A DNA stretch of 64,000 nt, taken from the NCBI GenBank assembly GCA_964564635.1, contig CAZMAR010000001.1, forward strand, positions 186,001-250,000. Reading direction: 5' to 3'. This document shows positions 1 to 6,796 of the stretch, in pieces. This DNA comes from Tepidaquicella sp964564635 (GTDB lineage Bacteria; Bacteroidota; Ignavibacteria; Tepidaquicellales; Tepidaquicellaceae). The number at the start of each line of letters is the position of its first letter. Position 1 is the first letter of the stretch. Below the pieces are notes generated by a model, which saw only the letters and a program-made list of their open reading frames with translations, was not told where the DNA came from and ran no database searches. Both the position numbers and the translations under genes were made by a program.

Positions 1-1547
1 AATATAATTCTTAATGAACTATGAATTAAAATCCCAATAACAGTTAATAAAATTAAAGTATGACCAAGAACTTCAACAAACTTACTTGAATCTCTTGCAG
101 GTAAATAAAAATCAGTTAGTGTTGCCAGTCTACTGTTTTCCTTATTGTGGCACTCTATACATTGCACAGTATTTTCTTTCCTTGAAACCATATGATTTAC
201 ACTCCAATTCATCTTTGTTCTTATAAAAGAGACAGTTCCACTAAAAGGTAAACCAGCCTCTTTCATTCCAATTTCCAAAGCCTTTAACATATCAAAATCC
301 TTCCAGAAAGCTCCCATACCATACTTTGGTGCAAACAATTTGGGATTTATCAAAAGTTTATTTACAGGGTCAAAGAATTGATTTGCTTCCATTATTTTTA
401 CTGGGTATATCTTTGCATCTAAATCTTTGTAAGAACCGTTGTATTTATTTAATATTATTGGTTTGGTTGTATCTTCAATAACATCACCTCTTAAATAATG
501 GTCAGCAGTACCATTGAACCATAAATATTCCGGCTTCAAATTCTTTGCCCACTTAGAACTACCTTTTTCGGAGAGATAAACTAAGTTACCATCTTCATCT
601 TTTTCTTCATAAGGTTTTCCGTCTTTTAATTTTCCTGCTGTCTGCCAATCCCAGAATATTTTTGTTGCATTTACTTTTGCATAAATAGGAATATGACAGG
701 TTTGACAGGAAACCTTTAAGCAGTGTTCGTTAAGTATATTTTTTTCATGCGGCGCTTCTGAATGACAATCTTCACAATATAATCTATTATTATTAGTCGC
801 AGCGATTGAATATAATCTTCCTTTTACTTTATGTTTATGAGCAGTATGACAATCAACACATTCCATATTAACCCCATCAGTTCCCATATGAACATCAACA
901 TCCTTTGTTGTTTGGAATAACTCCATCTCTAAATCCCCATGCTTAACATTATTTCCACCGCCACCATAGAAATGGCAAACTCCACAATTTGAGCGCTTTG
1001 GTTTACCAACATTTTGTGCAATAAAAGAAAAGTTAAGAGTTTCTTCAGGAGCTCCTCCTTTTTCGTGAGCTTTTGCGTATGTCTCAGTATTGTCATGGCA
1101 TATTAAGCAATCAATATTTTCAGGATTATTGTAATCAAATGTTTTAACGGATTCCATACCATAACCAATATGACACTTTGCACAGGCAAGTTCGTTACCT
1201 TCGGCTCCCAAACAATAATTATTTACAGCATTTCTTTTACCAAGAAAGACAATACCTTTTCCTTCAATATAAACAGGTTCTTCCCAGTTCCAGTGATTTG
1301 ATTGCATTACTTCCTCTGCTCTTCCATTATGGCAGGATATGCAAGCTTTTGTTACTGACTGTGGAGTCTTAAATTCACCTTTTAATAACGAAAATTGAGA
1401 ATGCTTTACACTTGAACTATCTTTTTTGGAATATTTCTTTGTTAATATTGCAAGAGGTTTTTCCTCCGTCTCTTTTGGCAAAAGTAAAAATACTATATTA
1501 ACAATTACAATGAGAACTAATAAAGAAATAATAATTAATTTTTTCAC
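1..1547 (-). CDS. Octaheme c-type cytochrome (tetrathionate-reductase-like family), C-terminus cut by window edge
   Basis: Reading the minus strand from a GTG at 1547 gives an open frame to the window edge (515 codons). It opens with Lys-Lys and one hydrophobic segment (signal anchor, about residues 4-25) and then shows eight CxxCH haem motifs: CISCH (C69), CAKCH, CLICH, GVCH, CVDCH, CEDCH, CQTCH and CIECH. The first motif is followed by a NHWNWE stretch that I recall from the octaheme tetrathionate-reductase (OTR) family. Such proteins are periplasmic multihaem reductases of tetrathionate, nitrite or hydroxylamine; the substrate here is not decided. After the last haem the frame enters another hydrophobic stretch (GHTLILLTVIGILIHSSL), so the protein appears to continue into a membrane helix beyond the window. 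No partner gene is visible on this side. Confidence 0.85.
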   Translation of the reverse strand, partial: MKKLIIISLLVLIVIVNIVFLLLPKETEEKPLAILTKKYSKKDSSSVKHSQFSLLKGEFKTPQSVTKACISCHNGRAEEVMQSNHWNWEEPVYIEGKGIVFLGKRNAVNNYCLGAEGNELACAKCHIGYGMESVKTFDYNNPENIDCLICHDNTETYAKAHEKGGAPEETLNFSFIAQNVGKPKRSNCGVCHFYGGGGNNVKHGDLEMELFQTTKDVDVHMGTDGVNMECVDCHTAHKHKVKGRLYSIAATNNNRLYCEDCHSEAPHEKNILNEHCLKVSCQTCHIPIYAKVNATKIFWDWQTAGKLKDGKPYEEKDEDGNLVYLSEKGSSKWAKNLKPEYLWFNGTADHYLRGDVIEDTTKPIILNKYNGSYKDLDAKIYPVKIMEANQFFDPVNKLLINPKLFAPKYGMGAFWKDFDMLKALEIGMKEAGLPFSGTVSFIRTKMNWSVNHMVSRKENTVQCIECHNKENSRLATLTDFYLPARDSSKFVEVLGHTLILLTVIGILIHSSLRII

Positions 1548-1791
1548 TTTTCAATAAAAATTAATTTTTTTTCATACTTTTAAAATATAAAATAAAATTT
1601 TAATTTTTAATCCAAAATTTAAATTTAATTTTGTACAAATAAATTGCTATTAACAACCATTGCTAATAACAACATATAAAATTAAAATAAATATTTCAAT
1701 CCATTATTTTATTATTTTTGCCTGAAGATATTACTTTTAAGATCTATGATTTATAATTACATTTCTTTTTAATATTATTTTATTTATATTT

Positions 1792-1818
1792 ATTCTCAAA
1801 TAAGAATAATTCTCATTT
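1792..1818 (+). promoter_or_regulatory. Overlapping Fur/PerR-type operator palindromes
   Basis: ATTCT (1792-1796), AGAAT (1803-1807) and ATTCT (1809-1813) form two overlapping inverted repeats. The second, centred on 1808, extends from 1798 to 1818 with a single mismatched pair (1802/1814). The layout of repeated 7-1-7 units is that of Fur-family boxes. It ends five bases before the start codon of the Fur-family gene at 1824, so autoregulation of the fur-bfr-prx operon is the likely meaning (inference). Confidence 0.6.
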
Positions 1819-1823
1819 ATTTA

Positions 1824-2240
1824 ATGAAAGATACAGACATCATATATATTTTAAAAAACAATTTCTTAAAAGTGACGCCTCAACGAATACTTGTTTTAAA
1901 GGCAATTTTAAATTTAAAGAATCATCCAACTGCTGATAATATTTCTAATTATGTAAAAAAGCATAACCCATCAATAGCAAAGGGAACAATTTATAAAGTA
2001 CTTGATACTTTAGTAAAAAATAACATTATTAAAAAGGTTGAAACTTATAATGATGTAATGAGATACGAATTTCCAAAAGAGAACCATCACCACATTTATT
2101 TCTCCGATAAAGATATTTTGATTGACTATTTTGATAATAATCTGGATATTATATTATATAAATATTTTTCTAATAAGAAAATACCAAATTTAAAAATTGA
2201 GAGTATTAAAGTTCACATTACAGGAAAACATAAAAATTAA
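1824..2240 (+). CDS. Fur-family regulator (PerR/Fur-like) lacking the CxxC zinc motifs
   Basis: A 138-residue protein with the Fur winged-helix N-terminus (VTPQRILVLKAIL at about 17-29, then IAKGTIYKVLDTLVKNNII as the recognition region) and the HHH metal-site stretch after RYEFPKEN. It should be a metal- or peroxide-responsive repressor. Unusually, where the family has CxxCG after the His cluster this protein reads FSDKDILIDYFD, and the C-terminal second CxxC is also missing, so the structural zinc site is absent. It is the first gene of a run with bacterioferritin (34 bp downstream) and a peroxiredoxin, so control of iron storage and peroxide defence is likely. Overlapping palindromes lie directly before its start. 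PerR, Fur or Irr subtype cannot be decided. Confidence 0.85.
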   Translation: MKDTDIIYILKNNFLKVTPQRILVLKAILNLKNHPTADNISNYVKKHNPSIAKGTIYKVLDTLVKNNIIKKVETYNDVMRYEFPKENHHHIYFSDKDILIDYFDNNLDIILYKYFSNKKIPNLKIESIKVHITGKHKN

Positions 2241-2274
2241 ATAAATTTATTTTATTAACCAAAACAAATTAAAT

Positions 2275-2784
2275 ATGAAAGAAAAAAGTATTGAACTTCT
2301 AAATAAAGCAGTCGCTGATGAACTAACAGCAGTTCATCAATATATGTATTTCCATTTTCATTGTAGCGATATGGGATATTTGTTACTTGCGAATCTATTT
2401 AAAAGAATTGCGATTGAAGAGATGTTACATACTGAAAGGTTAGCAGAAAGAATTCTTTTTCTTAAAGGAGAAGTAGAGATGATTCATTCAGGTGAAGTAA
2501 AAAAAATACACGACCCAAAAGAAATGCTAAAACTCGCTGTAGAAATGGAAACAGAAAGTGCTATTAATTATAATAAGTGGGCTAATGAATGTGCTCAAAA
2601 TGCAGATTCTGCATCAAAGAAAATTTTTGAAGCTCTTGTTGAAGATGAAGAAAGACATTATGACCTTTTTGATACAGAAACGGAAAATTTGCAAAAATTT
2701 GGTGATAATTATCTCGCATTGCAATCAATTGAAAACAGTAAAAACATTTCTTCACAATCATTACCACCTCAACAAAATCAATAA
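2275..2784 (+). CDS. bfr: Bacterioferritin
   Basis: This 169-residue four-helix ferritin-like protein should store iron and take part in its oxidation. Di-iron ligands expected from bacterioferritin are visible: E16 in VADELTAVHQY, E49 and H52 in IEEMLHTERLAERILF, E90 in LAVEMETES, and E125 and H128 in EDEERHYD. Met50 sits where the inter-subunit haem ligand (Met52 of E. coli Bfr) occurs, next to the characteristic ERILFL helix, so a haem-binding bacterioferritin is favoured over a plain ferritin. The C-terminal tail is extended and polar, rich in Gln, Ser and Asn. It lies between the Fur-family gene and the peroxiredoxin gene on the same strand and is probably cotranscribed with both. Confidence 0.9.
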   Translation: MKEKSIELLNKAVADELTAVHQYMYFHFHCSDMGYLLLANLFKRIAIEEMLHTERLAERILFLKGEVEMIHSGEVKKIHDPKEMLKLAVEMETESAINYNKWANECAQNADSASKKIFEALVEDEERHYDLFDTETENLQKFGDNYLALQSIENSKNISSQSLPPQQNQ

Positions 2785-2811
2785 TTTTTTATTAACTAAA
2801 TCTATATAACT

Positions 2812-3519
2812 ATGGAAGAAAACAATGTAATCTCAATGCCAAGAATAGGTGACCCTGCACCTGAATTCACAGCAGAAACAACTCAGGGAACAATTCATTT
2901 TCCTGATGATTATAAAGGTAGCTGGGTGATACTTTTCAGCCATCCTGCTGATTTTACCCCCGTTTGTACATCAGAATTTATGACTTTTGCTACATTAGAA
3001 GAAAAATTTGCAAAAGCAAATTGCAAACTCGTTGGTCTTTCTGTTGACGGACTTTATAGTCACATTGCCTGGTTACGGACAATAAAGGAAAAAATTCAAT
3101 TTAAAGGTATGAAAGATGTAGAGGTAAAGTTCCCACTTATTGAAGATATTACTATGAATGTAGCCAAAAAATATGGTATGATTCAACCAGGTGAAAGCTC
3201 TACTAAAGCTGTAAGGGCAGTTTTCTTTATCGACCCAAAAGGGATAATAAGAACAATTATCTATTATCCTTTAAGTTTAGGAAGAAATTTTGATGAATTG
3301 TATCGTGTTTTAATTGCACTTCAGACTGCAGATGAATTTTCCGTTGCGACACCAGCAGATTGGCGTCCTGGAGACGATGTTATTGTTCCACCGCCCGGCT
3401 CCTGCGGTGTAGCCAAAGAAAGAATGGAAGGAAAAGATGATATTAAATGCTACGATTGGTTCTTCTGTACTAAAGAACTACCTGAAAAAGCAATATATGA
3501 TAAAATATTAAAGAAATAG
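2812..3519 (+). CDS. Peroxiredoxin, Prx6/archaeal-type
   Basis: A 235-residue AhpC/TSA-superfamily peroxiredoxin reducing hydrogen peroxide and organic peroxides. The peroxidatic Cys is in HPADFTPVCTSEF (about residue 48), with the Prx6-family signature PxxFTPVCTTE. The long C-terminal arm carries two more Cys in the pattern CYDWFFCTKEL, typical of the archaeal and thermophile Prx6-like enzymes where they serve as resolving residues; another Cys occurs in PPPGSCGVAKERM. It follows bfr by 27 bases and ends in a strong hairpin terminator, so it closes the fur-bfr-prx unit. The combination points to a peroxide/iron stress operon under the Fur-family regulator. Confidence 0.92.
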   Translation: MEENNVISMPRIGDPAPEFTAETTQGTIHFPDDYKGSWVILFSHPADFTPVCTSEFMTFATLEEKFAKANCKLVGLSVDGLYSHIAWLRTIKEKIQFKGMKDVEVKFPLIEDITMNVAKKYGMIQPGESSTKAVRAVFFIDPKGIIRTIIYYPLSLGRNFDELYRVLIALQTADEFSVATPADWRPGDDVIVPPPGSCGVAKERMEGKDDIKCYDWFFCTKELPEKAIYDKILKK

Positions 3520-3545
3520 ATTCCCCTCTTTTCTTAAAATTATCT

Positions 3546-3576
3546 AAGGCTTTCATTTTTTATGAAAGCCTTTTTT
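3546..3576 (+). terminator. Intrinsic terminator after the peroxiredoxin gene
   Basis: Perfect 11-bp stem AAGGCTTTCAT (3546-3556) / ATGAAAGCCTT (3562-3572), a 5-nt T loop, then a T run to 3576. It terminates the fur-bfr-prx operon. The rest of the gap up to 3800 is AT-rich sequence in which I see no gene. Confidence 0.9.
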
Positions 3577-3807
3577 ATTTATAATAAAAACATAGCATAT
3601 TAAAAGAATTCATTAATAATGAATGATACTTTATCTTGTATAATTAAATTTAAAAATCATTTCTTTTTCACTAAAATAATAATTCTTTATAAATGTGATA
3701 ATTATTTTTAATTAAAGATAAATTTCACTTAATAAAGTTTAATAAAAACCTTTTTTATTTGCCCTTCTTACGAAATACCAGAGATATAAAAATCCTTAAA
3801 ATTTTCA

Positions 3808-3838
3808 TTGACATTTAAAAAAATATAATATAATTTTG
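3808..3838 (+). promoter_or_regulatory. Bacteroidetes-type promoter for the NifX-like/DUF134 operon
   Basis: TTGACA begins at 3808; after TTG there are exactly 20 bases and then TAATTTTG (3831-3838), which fits the Bacteroidetes -7 consensus TAnnTTTG. The same TTG-N20-TA spacing occurs before porU, rlpA and the rrf2 gene in this window. Expected transcription start is about 3845, just before the gene at 3882. Confidence 0.6.
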
Positions 3839-3840
3839 TT

Positions 3841-3856
3841 ATGAACATTTGTTCAT
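3841..3856 (+). promoter_or_regulatory. Palindromic operator at the transcription start of the NifX-like operon
   Basis: ATGAAC (3841-3846) and GTTCAT (3851-3856) are perfect inverted arms with a 4-base spacer, directly after the -7 element and overlapping the expected transcription start. The shape resembles operators of TetR-like or other dimeric repressors. The cognate regulator is not identified; the DUF134 protein of the same operon is one candidate. Confidence 0.5.
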
Positions 3857-3881
3857 TACTTAAATAATTAAATTAATCATT

Positions 3882-4280
3882 ATGGAAAAGAAAATAGCAG
3901 TTGCATCAGATGACGGAATTCACGTAACTGGACATGTTGGAAGATGTGAAATGTTTATTGTTTTTAATACTGTGGATGGTAAAATACAAAATGTTGAGAA
4001 GCGAGTAAATAACTTCACCCGTCATCGAAGTGGTCATCATCACAATCACGGTCATTCTCCGGAGCATTCAGGTAAACATTACGGCTTACTTGAAGGATTG
4101 AAAGACTGCGATACACTTATTTGCTCAGCCGCTGGACCTTCTCTGATTAATGATTTAGAAGAAAATGGAATTAATGTTATCTTAACAGATGAAATGGATT
4201 CAACAAAAGCAGTAGAATTATTTCTCGACGGAAACCTAAAAAATGACCCATCAAAAAGTTGTGGAGAACATAAACACTAA
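3882..4280 (+). CDS. NifX/NifB-like (dinitrogenase Fe-Mo cofactor family) protein with His-rich insert
   Basis: A 132-residue protein of the NifX / Fe-Mo-cofactor-biosynthesis fold: KIAVASDDGIHVTGHVGRCEMFIVF at the N-terminus, then CDTLICSAAGPSLINDLEENGINV and a final helix. It carries a histidine-rich insert (about residues 47-67, RHRSGHHHNHGHSP and following) suited to binding metal. Stand-alone members of the family occur in organisms without nitrogenase and are thought to handle iron-sulfur or other metal clusters; no nif genes are seen here. It is followed by a DUF134 gene (5 bp) and a second NifX-like gene, a grouping I know from anaerobes. Substrate or client is unknown. Confidence 0.85.
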   Translation: MEKKIAVASDDGIHVTGHVGRCEMFIVFNTVDGKIQNVEKRVNNFTRHRSGHHHNHGHSPEHSGKHYGLLEGLKDCDTLICSAAGPSLINDLEENGINVILTDEMDSTKAVELFLDGNLKNDPSKSCGEHKH

Positions 4281-4285
4281 AAATT

Positions 4286-4687
4286 ATGGTCAGACCATTA
4301 AAAGTAAGAAAACTATATATGCCTCATCCTGCTGTTACTTTTACTCCTCTCAACACTGACACTACCAATAAAGAAAAAGTAACATTATTATCTGAGGAAT
4401 ATCAGGCATTAAGATTAACAGATTATGAATACCTTAATCACGCTCAGGCAGCAAAAATAATGGGTATTTCCAGACCCACATTTACAAGAATTTATGAGAA
4501 AGCAAGACAAAAAATTGCAACCGCATTAACTGAGATTAGAATTCTTGAGGTTCAGGAAGGAAATACAGTTTTAAGTGGTAGTTGGTATGAATGTGATATT
4601 TGTGGCTCCAAATTTACAATCCCTTCATTAGAATATTTCAATAAATTATGCCCAATTTGTAATTCAGAAAACATTAAAAAAATCTAA
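4286..4687 (+). CDS. DUF134 (UPF0251) HTH protein with C-terminal zinc ribbon
   Basis: A 133-residue protein starting MVRPLKVRKLYMPHPAVTF. It has the DUF134 core: LTDYEYLNHAQAAKIMGISRPTFTRIYEKARQKIATALTE (about residues 51-90), a sigma-factor-like helix-turn-helix. The C-terminal part has two Cys pairs, CDICG and CPICN, about 22 residues apart, making a zinc ribbon not present in the shortest DUF134 members. It lies between two NifX-like genes with short spacers (5 and 7 bp), so the three are one operon. A regulator of that operon, possibly acting at the palindrome at 3841-3856, is a reasonable inference but not shown. Confidence 0.85.
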   Translation: MVRPLKVRKLYMPHPAVTFTPLNTDTTNKEKVTLLSEEYQALRLTDYEYLNHAQAAKIMGISRPTFTRIYEKARQKIATALTEIRILEVQEGNTVLSGSWYECDICGSKFTIPSLEYFNKLCPICNSENIKKI

Positions 4688-4694
4688 AACTAAA

Positions 4695-5021
4695 ATGATA
4701 GCTATATCGATAATTGGAAAAAATTTAGATTCAAAAATTGATAACTGTTTTGGAAAATCAAAATTTTTTATCTTTATTGATGAGAAAAATAAAAAATACG
4801 AATTTATAGATAATCCCGGGTATGAAAGCGAAATATGTTCAGGGAGGGATGCTGCCTTTTTTTTAATAAAGAAAGGTATAAAGACAGTAATATCAGGCAA
4901 CTTCGGGATAAAAGTAAAAAGAATTTTTGATAGATATAAAGTTCAGATTGTAATTCCATCAGATAAAATTGATTCCCTTTTATCAATTCCAGCGATAAAG
5001 GATATTATAATTAAAAATTAA
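4695..5021 (+). CDS. Second NifX-like (Fe-Mo cofactor family) protein
   Basis: A 108-residue single-domain protein of the same fold as the product of the gene at 3882: AISIIGKNLDSKIDNCFGKSKFFIFID at the start, then a Cys-containing loop (ESEICSGRDAAFFLIKKGIKTVISGNFG) and a final helix. It is clearly diverged from the first copy, lacks its His-rich insert, and has Cys18 and Cys48 as possible ligands. Being the last gene of the three-gene unit it may form a heteromer with the first NifX-like protein (inference). No terminator with a T run is visible after it. Confidence 0.75.
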   Translation: MIAISIIGKNLDSKIDNCFGKSKFFIFIDEKNKKYEFIDNPGYESEICSGRDAAFFLIKKGIKTVISGNFGIKVKRIFDRYKVQIVIPSDKIDSLLSIPAIKDIIIKN

Positions 5022-5095
5022 ACTTTTTTTAAAAAATCTTAATTTCTATATTTTATACAGAACCAATCTAATTTATTTCCCCTAAATATTTTTTG

Positions 5096-5168
5096 AGCTA
5101 GCGAGGGGACTTGAACCCCTGACCTGTTGATTACGAATCAACTGCTCTACCATCTGAGCTACGCTAGC
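5096..5168 (-). tRNA. tRNA-Thr (anticodon CGT)
   Basis: On the minus strand the sequence folds as a complete cloverleaf: 7-bp acceptor GCTAGCG/CGCTAGC, D arm GCTC/GAGC, anticodon stem GTTGA/TCAAC with loop TTCGTAA (anticodon CGT, threonine), T arm AGGGG/CCCCT with loop TTCAAGT. The discriminator base is U and CCA is not encoded. Confidence 0.96.
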
Positions 5169-5340
5169 ATACTTATATGAATATCCTTAAAAAAGAACAA
5201 AAAGTAAATAGCAAAATAAATATATAAAAATTTATATTTATAAATAATTATTAAAATTTTTTAGAAATATGGGTAGAAATATCTATAAATATTATAAATT
5301 AAAGTTAAAACTTAAAAGTTTGTTTCCAATCGGATTAAAA

Positions 5341-5388
5341 AAATCCCCTACATCAGTTATTTTGTTAAATATAATGATGCGGGGATTT
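5341..5388 (-). terminator. Terminator hairpin downstream of ahcY
   Basis: AAATCCCC (5341-5348) pairs with GGGGATTT (5381-5388), with further pairing of CATCA and TGATG inside. Read on the minus strand it follows the ahcY stop codon at once and is followed by a T run, so it should terminate ahcY transcription. Confidence 0.75.
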
Positions 5389-5398
5389 TAATTACAAA

Positions 5399-6664
5399 TT
5401 ATGTACCTTCAGAGTAGTCGTTTATGTATCTGATTTGTTCGGCTGTGAGTTTATCTATTCTTATATTCATAGTTTTTAGTTTCAATCCTGCAATATATTG
5501 GTCTAACTCTTCTGGTAAAGTATAAACATCAACAGGGAGTTTTTTACCTTTTTTATGATATTCAACCAATCTTAACTGTGCACTGAATTGATTTGAAAAA
5601 CTCATATCCATAACCTCAGAAGGATGTCCTTCAGCAGCTGACAAATTTACAAGCCTACCACGAGCAAGAAGGAAAATCTTTTTACCATTTTTTAGAGTAT
5701 ATTCTTCACAATTAGGTCTTAATAGTCTTTTTTTCTTTGCAAGTTTTTCAAGGTCATTAATATTAATTTCGCAATCATAATGCCCGGTATTGCATACAAT
5801 AGCTCCTTCTTTCATCATTTTAAAATGCCTACCTACAATCACATCTTTAACACCCGTTGCTGTCACAAATATATCCCCTATTTTTGCAGCTTCATCCATT
5901 TTCATAACACTATGTCCATCAAGAGTTGCTTTTAATGCAGCTGTAGGTTTTACTTCTGTTATAAAAGTATTTGCACCGAGCCCTTTTGCCTTATTTGCTA
6001 CTCCACTACCGCAATGTCCATAACCAGCAATCACAAAATTTTTTCCTGCTATCATAACTGAGGTAGCTCTCAAAATTCCATCTATAGTTGATTGTCCAGT
6101 TCCATAAACATTATCAAAATCCCACTTCGTTATTGAATCATTAACAGCAAACACAGGATATTTCAAGGCACCACCCTCTGCCATTTTTCTTAATCTGTGT
6201 ACACCTGTAGTTGTTTCTTCCGTACCTCCTATAATTCCCGGTATTAGATTTTTGAATTTTCGGTGAACTGTGAAAATCAAATCAGCACCATCATCAAGAG
6301 TTAAATTTGGTTTGAAATCAAGCGTTCTTTCTATACACCAATAAAATTCTTTCGTATTCATACCATTCCATGCAAAAATAGATACACCCTCAGCAGCAAG
6401 AGCAGCCGCAACATCATCCTGTGTAGAAAGTGGATTGCAACCGCTCCAGGCAACCTCTGCGCCTGCATCAACAAAAGTTCTGACCAAAACAGCAGTTTCT
6501 TTTGTAACATGTAGGCAACCAGCAATTTTATATCCCTTAAAGGGTTTTGTTTTTTTGTACTTTTCTCTTAGCATCGCAAGAACAGGCATTCGAGACTCTG
6601 CCCAATCAATTTTCTTTCTTCCTTGCTCCGCTAATCCTAAATCCTTAACCTTAAATTTTAACAT
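5399..6664 (-). CDS. ahcY: Adenosylhomocysteinase
   Basis: A 421-residue NAD-dependent enzyme that splits S-adenosylhomocysteine to adenosine and homocysteine. Visible landmarks are GCLHVTKETAVLVRT, the substrate region TLDDGADL, AVNDSITKWDFDNVYGTGQS (with the catalytic Lys and Asp), the NAD-binding glycine loop GYGHCGSG, and EGHPSEVMDMSF near the C-terminus. Length matches the short archaeal/bacterial form without the 40-residue insert of the long form. It is a single gene with its own terminator. With metK at 53489 it covers two steps of the methyl cycle. No SAH-riboswitch-like leader is recognisable in the 130 bases upstream. Confidence 0.97.
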   Translation of the reverse strand: MLKFKVKDLGLAEQGRKKIDWAESRMPVLAMLREKYKKTKPFKGYKIAGCLHVTKETAVLVRTFVDAGAEVAWSGCNPLSTQDDVAAALAAEGVSIFAWNGMNTKEFYWCIERTLDFKPNLTLDDGADLIFTVHRKFKNLIPGIIGGTEETTTGVHRLRKMAEGGALKYPVFAVNDSITKWDFDNVYGTGQSTIDGILRATSVMIAGKNFVIAGYGHCGSGVANKAKGLGANTFITEVKPTAALKATLDGHSVMKMDEAAKIGDIFVTATGVKDVIVGRHFKMMKEGAIVCNTGHYDCEININDLEKLAKKKRLLRPNCEEYTLKNGKKIFLLARGRLVNLSAAEGHPSEVMDMSFSNQFSAQLRLVEYHKKGKKLPVDVYTLPEELDQYIAGLKLKTMNIRIDKLTAEQIRYINDYSEGT

Positions 6665-6796
6665 AAATCATTTTTTTAATTATTCATAAAATTAATAATT
6701 TAAAGCTTTATTCTAAAGTCGTTTTTTTCTACTGATTCAATCGGTTAAAATATATTTCTTAATTTTAATTTTTCCCTATAGAAAAAATGAAATAAA

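Noticed and set aside
1178..1372. Plus-strand open frame of 64 codons inside the cytochrome gene
   Set aside because: Antisense shadow of the multihaem gene; no protein-like features.
6665..6796. Possible SAH riboswitch before ahcY
   Set aside because: No conserved G/C-rich stem or characteristic core could be seen in this stretch.
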